Positions 12,011 to 24,794 are shown, counted from the first letter of the stretch. The stretch: 64,000 nt of DNA from Caprella mutica (GCA_947561585.1 CANNZV010000839.1:124001-188000); one strand, 5' to 3'. The notes: generated by a model from the letters alone, not told the origin. Numbers and translations: made by a program.

Positions 12011-12668
12011 AATAAAATGAGTGTTATGTTTTTACCATGTTATTTCGAGGAAAGGGACCTCTAAAGTTACACTTTTTTGATCTATATAAATACATAAACT
12101 GTACAATATTAAAATCCAAGGCGTTATCAATTTCCTGAGACTATATATTATAGAAAACAATCTTTTTTAACCAAAGAAAAATAATTCAATTAATTGATGT
12201 TTATTTATTAATATTTTTATTTATTAAATTTTATTTAAAAAAAATGATGAGAAACTATAATAAGAATCATTCAACAGGAATTTTCAATACGAGTGACAAC
12301 AATTAATACACAATACCATCGTCACGAGGGGGCTGCCAAGAAGAAACTCAATTTCGTTTCTTTTGGCTTCATATTTTTTCATCGTCACAGTTATTATACC
12401 ATGGCATCATATATCAGCAAAAACACTTTTCGAAACACTTAGATATTTCTTTTGTACTGAAACAAGTTGTTGCTGCAGTGAACTTTATTCGAATATATGC
12501 ACTGATGCATTCACTCAGTCGTACACCGTCAGTCTCAGGCTTTTCTTCAAAAACTTGTTTCTAATTTCAGTGACTTACGTTTTTACACATCAGAGAGGTG
12601 GCTCTGCTGCGGTAAAGCTCTGTTTTGTTTTTACAAGCTCCGAAACTAAATAAATATTTTTCTAATTA

Positions 12669-12755
12669 GCCAAACTGCCAGCTGCGGAGGCTAATTCCAC
12701 TCCATCCCAACTAGGCAGAACTTTTCTGGGCACCTGATCCTATCTGCCTGATTAT
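12669..12755 (+). repeat. Diverged single arm of the foldback family at 26.85 kb
   Basis: CCAAACTG..GGAGGCTAATTCCACTCC..AACT..GCAGAAC and CACCTGATCCTAT match, with scattered changes, one arm of the inverted-repeat element at 26848-27312. Only about 85 bp align. Confidence 0.7.
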
Positions 12756-15700
12756 GATTATCAGACAAGCGCTCGTCATTCTTCCAGTTATCCGGACTAC
12801 TGTGAAAATTTTGTGTGACCAATGCGATATAGTATATACAGTAGTAGATCTCACAGTTGTTTGGTGAATTTTGGTAGGAATGAAATATACATATGACATG
12901 GTGCACGTTATCAAGAATAGAGAGATGTTCATTGTTCACGAAGCCATATTAATAGATTTAAATATGTTGGACAAAAGCCTCTGTATCGTTTAGTATAGCA
13001 GAGACTTGGTTTGTAATGATAACTTAAGTAGATTGATTTAGTACTACCAACTATATAAAGCAGACTCATGTTTTGTTCTGCTAACTCAAGTAGAGTGTTT
13101 TTGTACTGCTCTTGACCTGGAAATATGGAATACACTATAGAGTATAGACAGAGGTATCTCATCAAAACATTGCCGTTATACATTTCACTGCCATATAAAT
13201 GAATGAATGGCAGATAGTTACATAATGATTTATCAATAAAGAATAATTATGAATAATAATTATATATCTGATAGCTTATTAACATAGATAAACCGACATT
13301 TTGTTAACGTTAATGAAATTTTTTATGTAAACTCTCGAGAAATTTTAGCTGAAATATTTCTTATCATTAACTAATTAATGTTTGTAATCGCACTGAACCA
13401 TTTTAGTGTGATTAACGTTTTTTATTCTTCGCTATGCTATTTATAATGGTCTCAAATTCTCTGTTCTCTTTTCTATTATTCTTAGGTAAAGCGTTTAATA
13501 GAAGGAATGTGGATGAAACTAAATTTGTTTAGTAGTATTTAATTATTGAGGGGATTATTGACAACATGATAAATATTGCAAATGCGTGCAAAACGTAGAG
13601 AAACGGTACCTGCAAGCAGGCACAAAAACTAACTTTAAAATATTATGATAGACAAATTACACTAATCTAGGACAAAATACAGGATTTCAATTTAAACATG
13701 AAAAATATGTTCGAAATAAAAGTCGCATTTGGACTAACCCAAATCGCAAACTTTGTTAGAGAATTTATAGACAAAGAACATAGGAAATAAAAAGGATTCA
13801 AATTATCACAAAATTAAAGATATAAACTTAGATTTGAAGGCAGTAGGACAGGGTAGGAAATTTAGCGTTAGCACGATAGAGTGAACTGAACACTAATAAA
13901 GTTTATAACCTAAAACTAGTATAGCGCTAACACTATCCTTAACAAATAATTAACAAAATTTTACTTACCCAAATCACTCTCACCTAATTTGGTGGAACAC
14001 AGTTACTATATGCACAGATTTTTAGGTGTTTACCATTAGCATGTCTAACCGACACTAAGAACCATGAGCTAAATTCTTTAGAGTGGGGTTCCAAATTAAT
14101 TAAACAGGTGGCGCTGATTACTTATGATTAATATATGAAATAAATAAATGAGAAATAATATAATTTAATTTAAATTCTATTACAATGTTTGTCTATCATA
14201 ATAAGATGAAAGAAATCAGATGAAAATTGGAGCTCTTATACTCTGTTGATTTTCTTTTGCGACCTAAATTAAATTTGGTTCCTTGAAAATCTTGGCTCTG
14301 ACGATTTCCAAAATCTTCAAACTTTTTGAAAGTGATTTTGTAATGATTAGTATTTATACTATTATACACTTACACTGCTCTGGTTATACATTACGATATA
14401 CAGTATTATAGAACATCCCAAATATCTCTATCGGTTTTTCCTAATATTCATTGAGAATGTTTCAGCAGCTCTAAAATAGATGCAAAAGAAAACTGAAAAT
14501 CTGAATTGGAAAATCCTATACAAATGTGGAAATCTTGACTATAAACAGTTGCAAAAATAATGATCACCGTCATCTGAGCAGCAATTATAATCTAGCGCTA
14601 GATGGAAAAATAGTATCTATTTACGTAAATATATAATAGTTATGAGTATGGCAATATTCAGTTAAAATTAATACAAAATGATATCTTAGATGGTCTACGG
14701 CTTCAAATCGTGTCTCTTTGAACTTACCTTACGAAGAATTCTGACGATAATATCTGAAACTTCATTGCAATTGCCGTCTACTATCTACAGTATTCGACTA
14801 CAATTTGTAAATTATCTACTGATTATTATTCGCAGGACATTATCATTCGTATTGAACAGGTTTAATTCTATTGTCACTATTCCATTCTGTCTCTTAGATA
14901 TTGGATAAGTCTTGTATTCTCTTGAGCCAATATTATGACTGATGATTACAGCTTCTCCTTGAGTACTCCAATAACCAATTCGTGAAACATATCGTACTGT
15001 TAGGCACTCGATGTTTCAGTGGATTAAGTAGATTATAGAACGTATGTGAGCGAACAATCAACATTCCCTTTCTGTCGAAGATTACAAGCGAATTAAGGAA
15101 AGAAAATATGAGACTTTGATTAAATTGCACTATTGTGATTTGTAAATGGAAACACTGTTTATTATATTCATTGGTAATCGACAAATAAGGAAGCAAAGAA
15201 CTATATATATTCATGAGATGATTTTTTTTATTCAACCAATGAAAGCTCATGCAATTTCAACATTAATCTGAGAACAATTCCGAAGTCAAATAATTAATTA
15301 AAGGAAGAGGTCCCCTGAATATACTATAATCATTTATATGTCAATTTTGAACTCAGTGGAGAACATCATGAGTGCCTGTCTTCAATATAATTTAATATAA
15401 AATTTACCTTGACAATTGGCAGAATAATATTTTATCAAACAATAGTTAGCAAATTGACTATAGAATATAAATTATATTCGAAGGGATCACCTTCATCCAA
15501 ATCTATAAAGTATAATTTGAAAATTACAACACTATACTAATTACAATATAATAATTAAGGGGCGATGATTATATTGTTCTACAGTTAATTTAGATTAGAA
15601 TATATAGGTATGCTATAACAAAAAGTATGAAAATTAGTTAATCCTGTCAATCTGAAATCAGTCTATCGTACTTGTTACTTTCAAAACAAATTCGAATGAA

Positions 15701-17340
15701 TTCATGAATCCGAGAATAAATGCAGAAGAATTGCATATATAATATTCATCATTTGTGCCTTCGAGTTTCAACAATAATGATGGATTTTTATTGGAAAATA
15801 CATCTAACTGAAACTATCATTTTCATCTCTGAATGTCAATAAAATCACTCCCCTTCATGTTTTGCATTACACATTTTCTTGAAATAACATTGTTTACGCA
15901 CACATTTATACATTTCAATAGCTTCCAATTCTCAAATAAATAATATCAAACGATCCCTTTTGTAGATAGAAATAGCTTACATTGAAAACAATAAACAATT
16001 CATAACCATAGTTCCACAAAACGTTTTGTATTATTAGAGAATAATTATTTTCATCAAAATTGGAAGAAGAAATTTGAAAGTTACTAAATAGTATTAAATT
16101 AGGTTATCTATCGTAAAGAATATCATTCAATTCCAATCTATTTTACAGAGATTGAGATTCACAAATTTATGATTCCATTAGCCGAGTTTTAATTTGCCAT
16201 TTGTCTGGCTTCAACTTGAAATTTACGAAGATGTGTCTTCATCTGCTCGTATTTAAGGAGATGAATTTGCTACTTCGATTATAATGAATACTTTTATTAC
16301 ATCAGAAACAGTTGTATATAAAAAAATAATATGAAATAAGTTAATAACTAAATTGATAGAAAAATAAACATATCTTTCATATCCTATTCTATGTGTTCTG
16401 ATAGAGATACATATTTTCAGTTGCTACTCTTTAAGTTGCATAATCGGTCATATCTTTCTGTATGTTCATAATACTGCTTCAAATCTATAGTCTAAGATTT
16501 TTAAAGTCAGAAATCATTCATTTTTTCCGCCATTCCTCTTCATTTTCAGAGAATGAAGAGGATATATTGAGTGACTTTTTCACGAAATAACTTTTTTGCA
16601 CATATTTATAATCATGACGGATACTATCAACGACTGACGATAGATGACTCAGTTCATTGAAGGTTCTCCCTTGTCTATCTACATAATGAAAAGTCCTTTT
16701 TGAATTAGTCAATATGGTCAATAACAAATTTTAGATCTCCAATTAAAGTAAAAAAAAATGTGGAATATATTTATTCTATTGACTGAAATAATGATAAAAT
16801 TTCTTGGAGGTGAACATTAATAAATTAGTAAATAATTAGTAAATCACTTCATATTTATTCAATATGAACAGTATTATTACAGTGCACTCTTTAGTTCCAA
16901 TTCTAAATTCAATTAATGAGAAGTCATTTGTAGGCTGTTCTCACTTACACAAGGCCATAACCAGTTAATATATATACTCATTTTGATAGAGCTCTACAAG
17001 GCAATCTCATTTAATTGCTTATCTTGACAATTGTACATTGTACAACACGGGCACTTTAGTTTGATTGCGGGAATGTGAAACCCAATTTAATTTTGAAAAA
17101 GGAGGTACATGGAAATGAAAAAAAATTGATGGTTTATTAGTTAATATTCATTTTCAAGACTTAACTTACTTAATTTGTTGCAATGCTGAATAGATAGAAA
17201 AATAATGCTAGGTTCTACATATGTATATATAAACCAGTTACTTATGGAAGCAAACATTTCTAAATAGGTTCCACCATTTCAATTATCAAAAACACATTGA
17301 ATATACCTGTAGGAAGGCATTATTCTGTGTATATTCATTC
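12756..17340. other. 4.6 kb of A+T-rich DNA, nothing recognised
   Basis: Several open frames of 60-105 codons occur (for example 12929-13183 and 14933-15250, both minus). None shows a protein-family signature or clear coding composition, and their number fits chance in A+T-rich DNA. No terminal repeats, arrays or RNA genes were seen. Confidence 0.45.
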
Positions 17341-17363
17341 GAATAAGTATCATCGCATACTCA

Positions 17364-17759
17364 TTGGAATGGTACTTCTATTACGCACGGATCAGTGGCC
17401 GCCTTACTGCCTCTGGAACAGCCAATAACGATGAATATTTTCCTACCGATGCAAATGTCAATTGGCGAAATTGGTCTATCGAAGCTTCCTGCCTTATCAC
17501 CTGTACTGCATATTGTCCTATCTACTGCATAATGAGCAACAAAAGGGTCTGGATAATATGCAAATATTACTTTGTTATCGAAAGCACAATGGAAGCGATA
17601 AAAAAGATAAGATTGCTGAAGATAATAAAAATGATAACAGTGATGAAAAGTCGCACAAAAAACAGTACAGTTCACCAATTATGGACAACTGAGCAGTCCA
17701 TAAATCCTGTAATAATGTACTCGCAAAATACTGCAGAAGCAAATAAAGTTTTGAAGTAA
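17364..17759 (+). other. Cluster of overlapping ORFs, possible exon, unrecognised
   Basis: Three frames stay open across this stretch: 17364-17759 plus (131 codons), 17462-17692 plus and 17361-17678 minus. The base composition is more even than in the flanks. The plus frame ending at 17692 has a strongly charged K/D/N/S-rich tail (SDKKDKIAEDNKNDNSDEK) and is followed by AATAAA near 17743, as in a 3' terminal exon. No start codon context, domain or clear splice acceptor decides between frames. It could be a decayed exon, a repeat relic or chance. Confidence 0.22.
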
Positions 17760-18459
17760 AATATTTATTTTATAAGTAAGGACATATTTTATGTAATATA
17801 AGATAAAAGAATGTCTTTATTCCTAAAAATAATTAAATTTTCAAATTTTCTACAATCTCTAATCTTTAACATTATCTTTTTTTGTTGTTTGAATCACCAG
17901 TTCCATATCAGAGGCAATTACATTAACGGTTAATTTTATTGCAGCATATGATGATAATTTGCAAAAAGAAAGTAACAAAAAATGAAATAAATTCTGTTTT
18001 CCATAATTCAAGAGTCCTATACTGTAAATGTTTTAGCTCTTCAAATACACTATCATATATTTTTCACTGTTCACCTTCCTCTTCCTTGCATGTTTATGGC
18101 TGAGGGAGAATGGTTTGCTGTAAATTGTACAATAATTCGTATACTGCCTTGTATCTTACATATTTATCTATTTAATTTAGAAGAAAGATAGACTGTGATT
18201 ACTTCCATGAGTATGAAATAATTTTCAAAGAGGTTTACTACATTTATTTAATTAATTTAGTTAAGAGTATAATTTTTTCACGCTCGATTATTGTGTGACT
18301 ATTCTTGATCACTTAATGATGTAAAATTCGATGACCCAAGAATGAAAATACATCCTCAATAAGGTGTTAATATTCATATTTTGAAATAAGGATGTTTATT
18401 GATAAGAAATGCAAAATGAAATTTGCAATAGTATTTAAAAAAAACATAGTTGAATCATG
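17760..18459. other. A+T-rich stretch, nothing recognised
   Basis: No feature identified. Confidence 0.45.
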
Positions 18460-18832
18460 CGCTTGAAGGATTGAGAACTTTGAAAAAACTCGTGTTATCA
18501 TTGAAATTACTCAAACATTATAGATTTGTTTACATGAAATTGTAATGTGGTTTGTTGTGTCCTCAAGTAAGTTGTACTTTATACTTCTAGATTGATTGAT
18601 GACCCGGCAGGGGCGCTTGGGGGGCTGGACGTCCCCCGAAATACATGTATCGAATATTTCCAGTTCCTGTGATGTTTTCCATCTATTACTTCAATACTGA
18701 TATTTATGTAATGGAGGGCGTGCCGCCAGGTCATTAATCAATCATGAAGTACAACTAACTAACTACATTACGGCTATCTTTGGCCCAAAAGCGTGAAAAC
18801 AAGAGTTTTTTCAAAGTTCTCAATCCTTCAGT
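18460..18832. repeat. Inverted-repeat element (foldback/MITE-like)
   Basis: GAAGGATTGAGAACTTTGAA near 18463 is inverted near 18830. Further in, AAGTTGTACTT pairs with AAGTACAACT, and GATTGATTGATGACCCGGCA (about 18594) pairs with TGCCGCCAGGTCATTAATCA (about 18721). The three blocks are in register, so the segment of about 370 bp is a long imperfect palindrome with G+C-rich inner arms (18600-18645 and 18714-18735). No coding sequence and no clear target duplication were found. Confidence 0.75.
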
Positions 18833-19754
18833 AATATATAGGGGATAGATAACTCAGAACCCTCATATCTCAAAGAGTATTAGTTTCTACAAAAAACGGT
18901 TATGATTTTCAGATTCTTTGCACAAAAGTATGCATAAAAAAATTATATTAAATTTGGTGGGGATCGTCAAATAGGGGGCATAACAAACTTATTCAAAACA
19001 TATATACAGTATTTCCACAATAACTGCACTTAACAAAAAAAAATATATATATATATAAAATACTTATGTATTAAGAGCGAATCAATGAGAGACTCATAGA
19101 CAAAAGTTTCAATACAAAGCAAGAAATAGTGCTCTGATATTAGTATTATAATTTTATTACAGCATTTCAAATTCAATAAAAGAACACAGAAAAAATAAAA
19201 AAGCATTTGATATAATAATTCAGTATCATTTGGTTTGAGACAGATAAGTTATAATTCATTTTGTATCTATTCAGAAAGTAATAGTGATTTTTGGTTGATT
19301 TTTAAAGACGTGCAATGAATTTATATTTATATATTGGGAAAGAAGAGTGTGCCATGGGTTAGATAAGTTTTGCGTATAATAACAAATACTGCGTTTGGTT
19401 GAAGTGAGTCTATATGAAAGATGATCGATGACAAAATCATTTCGTATGTCTTGTATTATAAACATTATTAAAAATTATGTCTATTTTTGAACATATATAT
19501 GATTGGAAATTATTGATGTGTCACCATGTTTATTTAGAATATCAGTTTGATAAAAAAAGAGGTCTTGTGTGAGCAACGAACTCGCTTCCCCTTATTATTT
19601 AAACCACCCAATGCTGATATTATATTGACACTAATTACTTGAGGGTAGAACAGAGCATAATAAATACGTAATAAGAACTTTATAGTTATCATCTTTTCAA
19701 TTTTATTGGAAAATATTATTATTACAGTTGCTTTATCGATATCAACACACAGTA
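18833..19754. other. A+T-rich stretch with a short (TA)n run
   Basis: A TA dinucleotide run lies at about 19041-19058. Nothing else was recognised. Confidence 0.5.
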
Positions 19755-19996
19755 CACTGATAAATATGAGTCAAATTGACTCAAAATTCGAGTTTTCAGT
19801 TTGTCCCAAAACCTGCTCAACAATCTGAGTCAACTTGACTCATCTTAATATTTTACTCAAAAACAAAAGTCATAATGACTCCTAATTTATAATCAGATTG
19901 ACTCAGGTAGAGTCAAACAAAAAAAACTCCAATGTTGTGTTTTGCCACCCTTGACTCAAGCGATGAGTTAGGCTGACTCGCACATTCTTTCCAGTG
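19755..19996. mobile_element. MITE with TA flanks and many TGASTCA sites
   Basis: The ends CACTGATAAATATGAGTCA and (inverted) CACTGGAAAGAATG..GAGTCA form imperfect terminal inverted repeats flanked by TA on both sides, as in Tc1/mariner-type MITEs. The 242-bp body has exact TGAGTCA or TGACTCA at 19767, 19777, 19826, 19836, 19899 and 19952. No coding capacity. A partial relative lies at 26191-26240. Confidence 0.75.
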
Positions 19997-20082
19997 TAAA
20001 CTGTCCATTTGAAGAACACCATTGGGAAAGTCAAGAAAGACCAGCTGTGTCATACTTGACAAATATTATAATTTAGAATTAG

Positions 20083-20125
20083 AGGCCGTTGGCGTAGTGT
20101 CATTAGCAAATTGGACTCATTGTAT
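20083..20125 (+). repeat. Possible tRNA-related SINE head
   Basis: The stretch GGCCGTTGGCGTAGTGTC followed by ATTAGCA resembles the acceptor and D-arm region with an A box of a tRNA-derived SINE. A B box was not found at the expected distance, so this is a truncated head or a coincidence. Confidence 0.3.
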
Positions 20126-21199
20126 TCACATAAATTGAGAAATCAATACGTCCTAAATCACCTAATACACTTCCTTGAGGTACACCCAGTCACCCACCGT
20201 CATCACACTAACCTACAAACAAACACCTTCGATCTTCACTCACTGACACTGGTTCCATATAGGTTGCTTCTAAACTACTCAAGAGGTATTAAACAAACAC
20301 CATCTTTTTCCTGTTCATATAAGTGTAGGGTCGGGAGGGGCGAATACTCGCGCAGTTCCACACGGGGCGAATCTTGTGCACCACATGTTAAAATGGCTAT
20401 GAAAGTGCTAGTCTAATAACAAAAACAGTGGAAGACGGGCTCAAACTTGTAGTAACACCGCATGGAATTAAAAAAGCGTACAAACATTTCTTCATAAAAA
20501 AAACACATTTAAGACCATGTGAAAAGTACCTCGTCGAAAATTCATTTTACCAAATTGTCCGAAAAAGTAAATTTGTCATAAAAATATTTCTATGGCAGAT
20601 AATGACCTGAAGTTTTCAGTGCATGATGAGCATGGACTTCAGTTGCCTCAGTTAAAATAACAATGTTCTAGAATTTCTAATTTTTTAGTTAGCGGAGTTT
20701 TTTCGTGCGCAACTATCCGCACAACCATATTTTGCATAGCGAGGCGAATATCGCGCACTATAAAAATCTATTTCGAAGCCATAAAACGATTTTTAATGCC
20801 TAATATTACGCTATATATGTGTGTTTCTTCACTTTTAACTAAAAACATACAGATTGCACATATATTTCAGATAATAGATCGAAATATGAAATTGTGAATC
20901 AGTGTGAATTTAAAGTCATTCGTCTTTTCTGTAAAATTTATAGTTAAACCTAAAGAACATCATAATATATGTTTATCATTTTCCTGTTTAAGTATAGACT
21001 GTGTCATAATCTTATTATTCGATTCGTTTTAATAAAATCGAAAATATTAGGTCTAAAACGACCAAACAGGGCTAAACCATCGTACAGGGAAAACCAACTC
21101 TGATATCATTATGCTTTTAAAAGTTGCAAATCGACCTTGCACCATGTTGTGAATAGTTTCTTCGTCGAGCTTGTCCTTGAAGTGGAAGTACTTGTTCGA

Positions 21200-21888
21200 A
21201 TAAAGAAAATGGCTAAGAATGTTTGTGCAATGTTGAAGACTCGAAGAAATACTTAAAAATAATTCAAAATATAGCCAAATACATGAATGTGATCCAGACT
21301 TCAATAACCATCATCACGAAGGATCTTAAGTTGTCTTCCTACAAAATGAGAGAACACTAAGTCCTCACACCTCTTCAAAAGCAAAAGAGACTTGAGAGAA
21401 CAAATTTCCTTCTCATAGAGCTTAAAGCGGATACGACAAGGTATGAAATAGCTTTTTTTTTAGCGAGAAACTCTTCACTATTGAAGCCAACTCAATTCAA
21501 TATTCATGTTCAGAAGATATCCAAGATTTCCCCAATCTCGAAAACTAGGAAGTCTCCACTGATTTTCGTGGAAAACGGGGTAAGATCAATCCTCCTTAAC
21601 AATATTGTGGTTCCAGCTATTGGATTGTTAAAAAAAACTCCGAAAATCTACCATTTATCTTCCAACAAGATGGTGAACTTTATCACTACTCAAGCAAGAC
21701 AAATGAGTGGTGCTCACGTCCATTGCCAAGATTCTGTTGCAAGGAAATTTGGCCTCTTCAACGCCAGATTTCAACCCAATAGATTTTTGAATGAAGACGA
21801 AAGCCTGTTCTATTGCTCATTCAACAGCCAAGTTGTCAAAGAAGCCGTTCTTTGTTTGAGGAAGAGGAGCCACACGGGTAAATCAGAG
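21200..21888 (+). pseudogene. Mariner/Tc1-type transposase pseudogene, N-terminal and catalytic part
   Basis: Pieces in all three plus frames line up with a mariner-like transposase. A KMAKNVCAML segment near 21210 resembles the helix-turn-helix. TKDLKLSSYKMREH, then LTPLQKQKRLERT, lie at about 21315-21400. SEKLFTIEA near 21462 corresponds to the FSDEKLFT block around the first catalytic Asp (here mutated). FIFQQDGELYH carries the second Asp at 21669-21671. STPDFNPIDF carries the third at 21767-21769. The D2-D3 distance is close to DD34D with an indel. Stops and frameshifts make it non-functional. The longest open frame (21481-21900) is a shadow in a different phase for most of its length. 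Sequence downstream is displaced by the insertion at 21889-23978 and resumes at 23988. Confidence 0.75.
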
Positions 21889-23978
21889 GGATCAGTGTAA
21901 ATTCATAGCGGGTAAATTCATTGCATGGTAAATTCATCGCGTGATAAATTCATCGCATGGTAAATTCATCGCAGGGTAAATTCATCGCATGGAAATTTCA
22001 TCGTAGGTAAATTCATCGAATAGTAAATCATCGGTGACATATAAAAAGAAGGTAGATAATACAAATAATAGAGAGGTAAATAATAAATGATTTATTTTTA
22101 AAGACATTGTAATGTTACAAACAATATATTTGGTGCACCGACAATTGGGTCCAAAACAATTAGACCCAGGACAACTGGACCCCAGGAAAATTGGGCCCTT
22201 GGATAATTGGGCCCACGAAAATTGGGCGGGCCCCAAGATAATTGGGCTCACGAAAATTGGGCCCCAAAGCAATTGAGCCCAGAAAAAATTGGCAGAAGAC
22301 TAAATAAAGAAGTGTTACTTTGTTTTTATTAGAGTAGTGACAATATTATCTTTGAAATTTGGTTTTATATTCTCTAAAAATGTGTTTAAAATTTATTTAA
22401 TTCGATTGATGTACTTGATAAGGTATATATTAGAAAGCCTGTTAAATCACATTTGGATACATGTTTCGGTGCAATGAAAATCTTTGAATTATTTAAATAA
22501 GTCGTATTAACTTGAATCATGTCATGTGGATCCAATGTGTATATGTACATCATCTGACAATGTTGTCACAGTAATATTTAGTTAATAAAATGGGTAATTT
22601 GTAAAGATTTTTTTTACATTGAACTAAGAAAAATTGAACAATTATAGGGATTAAATATGATTGTGACAATACCTTTTGTAATAATAATTTATAAAACTCT
22701 TCTATATTGAACACTGAACAGTGAGCACTGAACAGGTCTCAAAAAATTCACATTAATTTTAATTCAACTAGTATGTTCTAATTATTTCAGCATGTCTTGG
22801 TGGGCTTCAGCCTTCTTTAAATACCCACATTCTTTTTTTCTATTGTCTCTTCATCTAAAATAGCTACATTCTTATTTTCTATTTACTACATCCTAACTCA
22901 TTCATTACACTGGAGTTCACTATATAGACTCATAGAGGTACTGTAACTAAGAAATTTGTTGCTTACGTGACCTATCTCAGAACAGAAAATTATAGTAGAT
23001 TAAATGAATTATACCATTTATTCATAAAAAAAATATGTTCTATTAAAGAATATATATTTTTCATAACAAGAATATCTTTTTCATATTCGGAATATTCTTT
23101 ATTCTAAGTATACTCACGACTATATTTTTATGCAAAAGGCATATTGTTCCTAGTTATTACGGTAGCAATGGTTTTTAATTAAGTTAATACAGTAGACTTT
23201 GGGCCCAATTGTCGTTGGGCCCAATTTTCTCGGGCCCAATTGTTGGTGAACCCAATTGTGGGGGCCCAATTGTTGGTTCACGAAATAATATATGGATATA
23301 GTGCTAAAGCAAACCGTTAATATTGAAAATTAAATTCTATCGTTACAACTGCAAAAAAATATATCTAAATTACTTATAAAAAGATGGAAGTGTAAGCAAT
23401 ATCTATTAAACAATTAGTAAACCTGGTTCCCATTTACTGAGGCAATTATGCTTTGCTGATCATATTTTCAAAGTGCTGTAGCATTTATAGTTATGATGTT
23501 GTTCAAACAATGAGTAGCTACCCAAATACGTAATTTGAGAAATAATATAAATTTAAATTAAACAAAAAATATGCATAACTATAAAATAATAAATTAATGC
23601 AATTGCCCACATATTGAATATTTTATAGTAATTGTATGATATACTTGTGAAAATTATATGACATTCTATTACTAAAAATCCAATCATTTAAAATAAACTA
23701 ACGGCACAGATTCGTACAAACAAGTTACCCTAATCCAACGAAAAATAAAGTAAGGTCGGCGCAAATATTTGGAAAGAGTTTATTGAAGTTTATCAATTTA
23801 ATTTTATAATGTACCATGCGATGAATTTACCATGCGATGAATTTACTATGCTATGAATTTACCACACGATGAATTTACTATGCGATGAAATTACCACGCG
23901 ATAATTTTACCATGCGATGAATTTACCATGCGATGAATTTATGGCGATGAATTTACTGCGTTGAATTTACCGGATACC
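21889..23978. mobile_element. Array-ended element with 9-bp target duplication (MULE-like)
   Basis: AAATCAGAG at 21880-21888 recurs at 23979-23987 and brackets a 2090-bp insertion that splits the older mariner pseudogene. Both ends are inverted tandem arrays of the 16-bp unit GGTAAATTCATCGCAT: left 21895-22036, right 23812-23972 in inverse orientation. The extreme termini are GGATCAGTGTAAATTCA and, inverted, GGTATCCGGTAAATTCA. A 9-bp duplication with long terminal repeats built from subrepeats is typical of Mutator-like or foldback elements. No transposase was seen. A second array-ended element occupies the interior. Confidence 0.75.
22132..23282. mobile_element. Inner array-ended element, CAATTGGGCCC family, copy 1
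   Basis: The ends are inverted arrays of about 15-bp units with core CAATTGGGCCCAAGA (22132-22292 and 23193-23282). Terminal GGTGCACCGACAATTGGG is matched by the inverse of CCCAATTGTTGGTTCACG. The interior is homologous, in reverse orientation, to the element at 57939-58949: compare GTGTTACTTTGT, GACAATATTATCT, GGATCCAATGTGTA and AAGTTAATACAGTAG. No target duplication survives here and no coding sequence was recognised. Confidence 0.75.
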
Positions 23979-23987
23979 AAATCAGAG

Positions 23988-24100
23988 TGTGGACGCTCTG
24001 TGGTCACTGGGCCACCTGACTTATATCCCATTCTGTGAATAACTATTAAGGCTCACGTTGGTACTATAGGCAACAAAACTGATGATTTCACAGAAAAGGA
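23988..24100 (+). pseudogene. Downstream remainder of the interrupted mariner copy
   Basis: Joining 21888 to 23988 (one target copy removed) restores uninterrupted older DNA across the insertion. The exact mariner frame here is uncertain because stops and shifts follow the third catalytic block. The end of the pseudogene is approximate. Confidence 0.4.
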
Positions 24101-24264
24101 CGTAGCAGAGATCTTCTGGTGCAGAACCTGAACTGTTGGTCTTTGAAAAACACCAGAGGAATTAGATTGGTCGACCTACCTTCTTGTAGACAGAACAAAG
24201 AGCTCTTCCTCTTTGAAAGAGAATGTCAAAAGCTACTGTTAATAACCTTATTGAAACTTCCTCT

Positions 24265-24510
24265 TTTATCCTACAAATTCTAACAAGACATGGGAATATT
24301 CGGTCCTAAAACAGTGAAACAGTAATACTAGCCGACGATCTGGATTTTGCCCAGAAACAATACCTCATATTGTTGTGGAATGTTCTACATAATACAAGAC
24401 TAGGGACACAACTCTGGACCAAAGCTTTACTGCCCTCATAGTATCATTATACTCTCAAACACTCAAATATTTTTACGTTTCTTAAAATAATTGAAAGACT
24501 GGAAGATTTG
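24265..24510 (+). pseudogene. C-terminal tail of a non-LTR retrotransposon (LINE) polyprotein
   Basis: The plus strand gives ILTRHGNIRSY-like residues and then RSGFCPETIPHIVVECST, ending about 40 codons later in a K-T-G-R-F-E then stop pattern. This matches the layout of the region after reverse transcriptase in jockey- and I-like LINEs: LLTGHG, then C..C..ET.EHVL.EC, then a terminal FL..TG.F. Frameshifts and stops are present and the upstream RT domain is missing. It lies just downstream of the mariner pseudogene. Confidence 0.5.
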
Positions 24511-24794
24511 AATGACTAGGTCAAGAGGATCCAGTACATATGGACCCTCTCTTGGGTCCAGCTTTATAACGGCAAGTGAAAATTCCACGTACCCTAATAG
24601 ATGTACGAAAAACCCATTTGCTTCTATATTCTTTCAGAGACTTAAAATGAAAATATCTATAACAGTATTTTGAACAACGTTTTAGATATGTATGTTAAGT
24701 TGGTTATATATGCTATATTTGACACCTAAAAAGGTTTATTACCTTCATAGATTGCGGAAAGTTATATTTTAGACGGCATTAATTTGTTTGTCAT

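Noticed and set aside
14933..15250. 105-codon minus frame
   Set aside because: Composition is like neighbouring chance frames and no protein family is recognisable.
19041..19058. Short (TA)n run as a regulatory element
   Set aside because: A simple dinucleotide run in A+T-rich DNA, with no flanking gene.
21481..21900. 139-codon plus frame as an intact gene
   Set aside because: Transposase motifs in this stretch (FIFQQDG and STPDFNPIDF) lie in the other two frames, so this frame is mostly out of phase with the ancestral mariner protein, and its end runs into the inserted array.
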